9,960 nucleotides of DNA from positions 1 through 9,960 of the forward strand of contig JBIOIA010000098.1 of NCBI GenBank assembly GCA_044449445.1. Reading direction: 5' to 3'. This document shows, one piece after another, positions 8,777 to 9,960 of this stretch. The position numbers and the translations under genes are program-made. A model generated the notes under the pieces. It searched no databases. It saw only the letters and a program-made list of their open reading frames with translations, and was not told where the DNA came from. Position 1 is the first letter of the stretch, and the number at the start of each line of letters is the position of its first letter. This DNA comes from DASXPG01 sp044449445 (GTDB lineage Bacteria > Gemmatimonadota > Gemmatimonadetes > Gemmatimonadales > JACORV01).

Positions 8777-9493
8777 ATGCGCCTCGCCGATTTCGAACAA
8801 CTGGTTCGCAGCCTCGCCCACGACGTGCCCGCCGAGTTCAGGGACGGCATCGAGAGCATCGAGGTCACGCCCCGCACGATTCCCGACCCGGTACACGCCG
8901 ACGTATTCACGCTCGGCGAGTGCGTGCCCCACGTCTACGGCGCGGGCGGCGAGGACGGCGCCGCGCTGCGCTCCACCGTCCTGCTGCACCACGGCTCGTT
9001 CGCCGCACTCGCCCGCATCAGCCCCGGATTCGACTGGAAGCACGAAGCGTGGGAGACGCTGACCCACGAGCTGCGCCACCATCTCGAGTGGCGCTCGCGC
9101 GTGCCCGCGCTGGAGCGCCTGGACGATGCGGTGGATGCGAACTACGCGCGGCAGGCGAACCAGCCGTTCGAGCCGCTCTTCTTTCAGGATGGCGAGTCGC
9201 TCGCGCCGGGCGTCACCAAGGTGGAAGACGACGTGTTCCTCGACGTTCCGCTCGGCTCGGGCGAGTGGAGGCGCGCGGCGGGCGGCGAGCGCCGCGTCAC
9301 GTGGCACGGGCGCGGGTACGTCGTGACGCTGCCGGCGCGGCTCCCGGACGTGCTGTTCCTGATGCTCGAGGGCGCCGAGCCCGCGCCTGCCGGAGACCTG
9401 GTGCTGGTGATACGGCGCCGGCCCGGCGTCAGGGATCTCTGGCACCGGGCCGTCGTGGCGCAGGACCGGGCGATTCTGCGCGAATTACGGTAG
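8777..9493 (+). CDS. Minimal-zincin metallopeptidase-like protein with DnaJ-C-like tail region
   Basis: The protein has 238 residues. Residues 1-120 resemble the small zincin family (Zincin_1, formerly DUF1025): an N-terminal helix (ADFEQLVRSLAHDVPAEF, 4-21), a strand containing STVLLHHGSF (66-75), and a helix with the metal-binding signature THELRHHLEW (96-105), where H97, E98 and H101 form HExxH. A later acidic residue such as D116, D117 or D120 could be the third ligand. Residues about 150-215 (VEDDVFLDVPLG ... GDLVLVIR) follow the strand and glycine pattern of the DnaJ C-terminal beta domain. Whether it cuts peptides is unknown, and no signal peptide is visible. The ATG at 8777 is chosen because the open frame upstream of it is only the heptad repeat; it has no Shine-Dalgarno sequence. 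Its last 12 codons and stop are duplicated exactly at the window end. Confidence 0.82.
   Translation: MRLADFEQLVRSLAHDVPAEFRDGIESIEVTPRTIPDPVHADVFTLGECVPHVYGAGGEDGAALRSTVLLHHGSFAALARISPGFDWKHEAWETLTHELRHHLEWRSRVPALERLDDAVDANYARQANQPFEPLFFQDGESLAPGVTKVEDDVFLDVPLGSGEWRRAAGGERRVTWHGRGYVVTLPARLPDVLFLMLEGAEPAPAGDLVLVIRRRPGVRDLWHRAVVAQDRAILRELR
9454..9493 (+). repeat. 40-bp direct repeat, copy 1 (end of the zincin gene)
   Basis: These 40 bases, from CGTGGCGCAG to TTACGGTAG, encode the C-terminal VAQDRAILRELR and stop of the zincin protein. They recur without a mismatch at 9921-9960. The base before each copy differs (T here, C there). Confidence 0.97.
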
Positions 9494-9498
9494 TTTTG
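9491..9498 (+). promoter_or_regulatory. Candidate -7 promoter element before the 98-residue gene
   Basis: TAGTTTTG matches the Bacteroidota-type TAnnTTTG exactly and is followed by TGGCCG. Its first three bases are the zincin stop codon. It lies 37 bases before the ATG at 9536, giving a short leader. No TTG is found at the expected distance upstream, so the assignment rests on the -7 box alone. Confidence 0.35.
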
Positions 9499-9535
9499 TG
9501 GCCGTGCCGAGGACCCGGTCACACGCGGGAGCTCC

Positions 9536-9832
9536 ATGACCTTCGAGACCACCACATCGCTGGCGCCCGCGGACGTCGTTCGGCGCGCCAAGGCGTTCTT
9601 CGCCGGCCGGGTACCGGCCACCGCCGCGTTCCTCGAGAAGGAGGCACCGGGCGTCGTGGTGCTGCGCGGGCAGGGTGGCGAGGAGATCGTCATCGCCGCG
9701 CTGTCCGCTCCCTGTGGCTCGGCGGTGCGCGGCTCCTCGATGCTGTTCGGCCAGCAGGTGAAGCGGTTCTTCACGACGCTGCCGCCGTCACTGGCGGATG
9801 CTCCGGCGCTGGCAGGGCAGGGGGCCGCATGA
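9536..9832 (+). CDS. Small protein of unknown function (98 residues)
   Basis: I do not recognise a named family. The ATG has a good ribosome-binding site, GGGAG at 9527-9531, four bases before it. The protein opens with a polar, threonine-rich segment (MTFETTTSLAPADVV), followed by a predicted helix (about 11-24), a region of alternating hydrophobic residues suggesting strands (GVVVLRGQGGEEIVIAAL, 39-56), and a second helix around QQVKRFFTTLPPSL (73-86). There is no signal peptide or membrane segment, and the single cysteine is C60. The pattern of helix, strands and helix looks like a compact cytoplasmic domain. Its stop overlaps the next start as ATGA, so the two products are probably made together. 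Confidence 0.75.
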   Translation: MTFETTTSLAPADVVRRAKAFFAGRVPATAAFLEKEAPGVVVLRGQGGEEIVIAALSAPCGSAVRGSSMLFGQQVKRFFTTLPPSLADAPALAGQGAA

Positions 9833-9960
9833 CGGCCTCGGCGACGGGGCCGCTGCCGCTGCGCGTCACGGTGGGTGACACGTGGCTGCCGCTGCTGCTC
9901 GAGGCCGCGCCGAATGAGACCGTGGCGCAGGACCGGGCGATTCTGCGCGAATTACGGTAG
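9829..9960 (+). CDS. Start of a possible beta-grasp (ubiquitin-like) small protein, ended by the repeat
   Basis: The ATG at 9829 overlaps the previous stop as ATGA and is preceded by a clear ribosome-binding site, AGGGGG at 9819-9824. The first 30 residues include LPLRVTVGDTWLPLLLEAAP (9-28), two strand-like stretches followed by NETVAQ, which is how ubiquitin-like proteins of the YukD/EsaB type commonly begin (strand, turn, strand, then a helix beginning TVAxLK). Instead of a helix, the frame runs straight into the 40-bp repeat and stops after 43 codons with the same residues as the zincin C-terminus. It is probably a truncated or misassembled copy of a longer gene. The family suggestion is weak. 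Confidence 0.5.
   Translation: MTASATGPLPLRVTVGDTWLPLLLEAAPNETVAQDRAILRELR
9921..9960 (+). repeat. 40-bp direct repeat, copy 2 (window end)
   Basis: This exact copy of 9454-9493 occupies the last 40 bases of the window and ends precisely at the duplicated TAG. It is in the same reading phase, so both proteins end in VAQDRAILRELR. Only its first ten or so bases (CGTGGCGCAG, encoding part of TVAQ) fit naturally with the preceding gene, which points to a junction within or just after them. Confidence 0.97.

Noticed and set aside
8920..9828. A 346-codon frame through the zincin and 98-residue genes
   Set aside because: It is Arg/Ala-rich shadow sequence; only its last part from the ATG at 9829 has a ribosome-binding site and a protein-like composition.

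Overview
This is a high-GC, gene-dense bacterial window with five complete recognisable genes, one small unknown gene and two genes cut by the window edges. The gene content, the weak or absent Shine-Dalgarno sites at several starts, and intergenic elements resembling the Bacteroidota -7 box (TAnnTTTG) suggest a member of the FCB group, most likely Gemmatimonadota or a relative. That assignment is inference: no rRNA or other phylogenetic marker has been compared.

Left block (1-4659, plus strand) looks like one co-transcribed run. The last codons of an unidentified gene overlap, by GTGA, a class I pyruvate-type aldolase of the DapA/HOGA family. Five bases later comes purA (adenylosuccinate synthetase), whose stop again overlaps, by GTGA, the start of a membrane-anchored penicillin-acylase-family Ntn hydrolase. 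The three enzymes do not share an obvious pathway, so the linkage looks like housekeeping packing with translational coupling.

Middle block (4663-7050, minus strand) is a single large Wzc-type polysaccharide co-polymerase fused to a bacterial tyrosine kinase. It converges on the acylase with only three bases between the stops. No other capsule or exopolysaccharide genes lie in the window. A 319-bp intergenic region (7051-7369) separates it from the divergently transcribed glyQS and carries the candidate promoters for both.

Right block (7370-9960, plus strand) has a homodimer-type glycyl-tRNA synthetase, a large heptad-repeat palindrome that supplies its stop codon, a minimal-zincin metallopeptidase-like protein with a C-terminal region resembling the DnaJ C-terminal domain, a 98-residue conserved-looking unknown, and the beginning of a possible beta-grasp (ubiquitin-like) protein. 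The last 40 bases of the window are an exact copy of the last 40 bases of the zincin gene and abruptly end that final reading frame; this is either a contig-end assembly artefact or a real recombination product. The points most worth a second look are this 40-bp duplication, the heptad palindrome, the zincin/DnaJ-C-like architecture, the aldolase lacking the DapA substrate arginine, and the shared promoter-like motif. I found no CRISPR array, insertion sequence, tRNA or rRNA gene.
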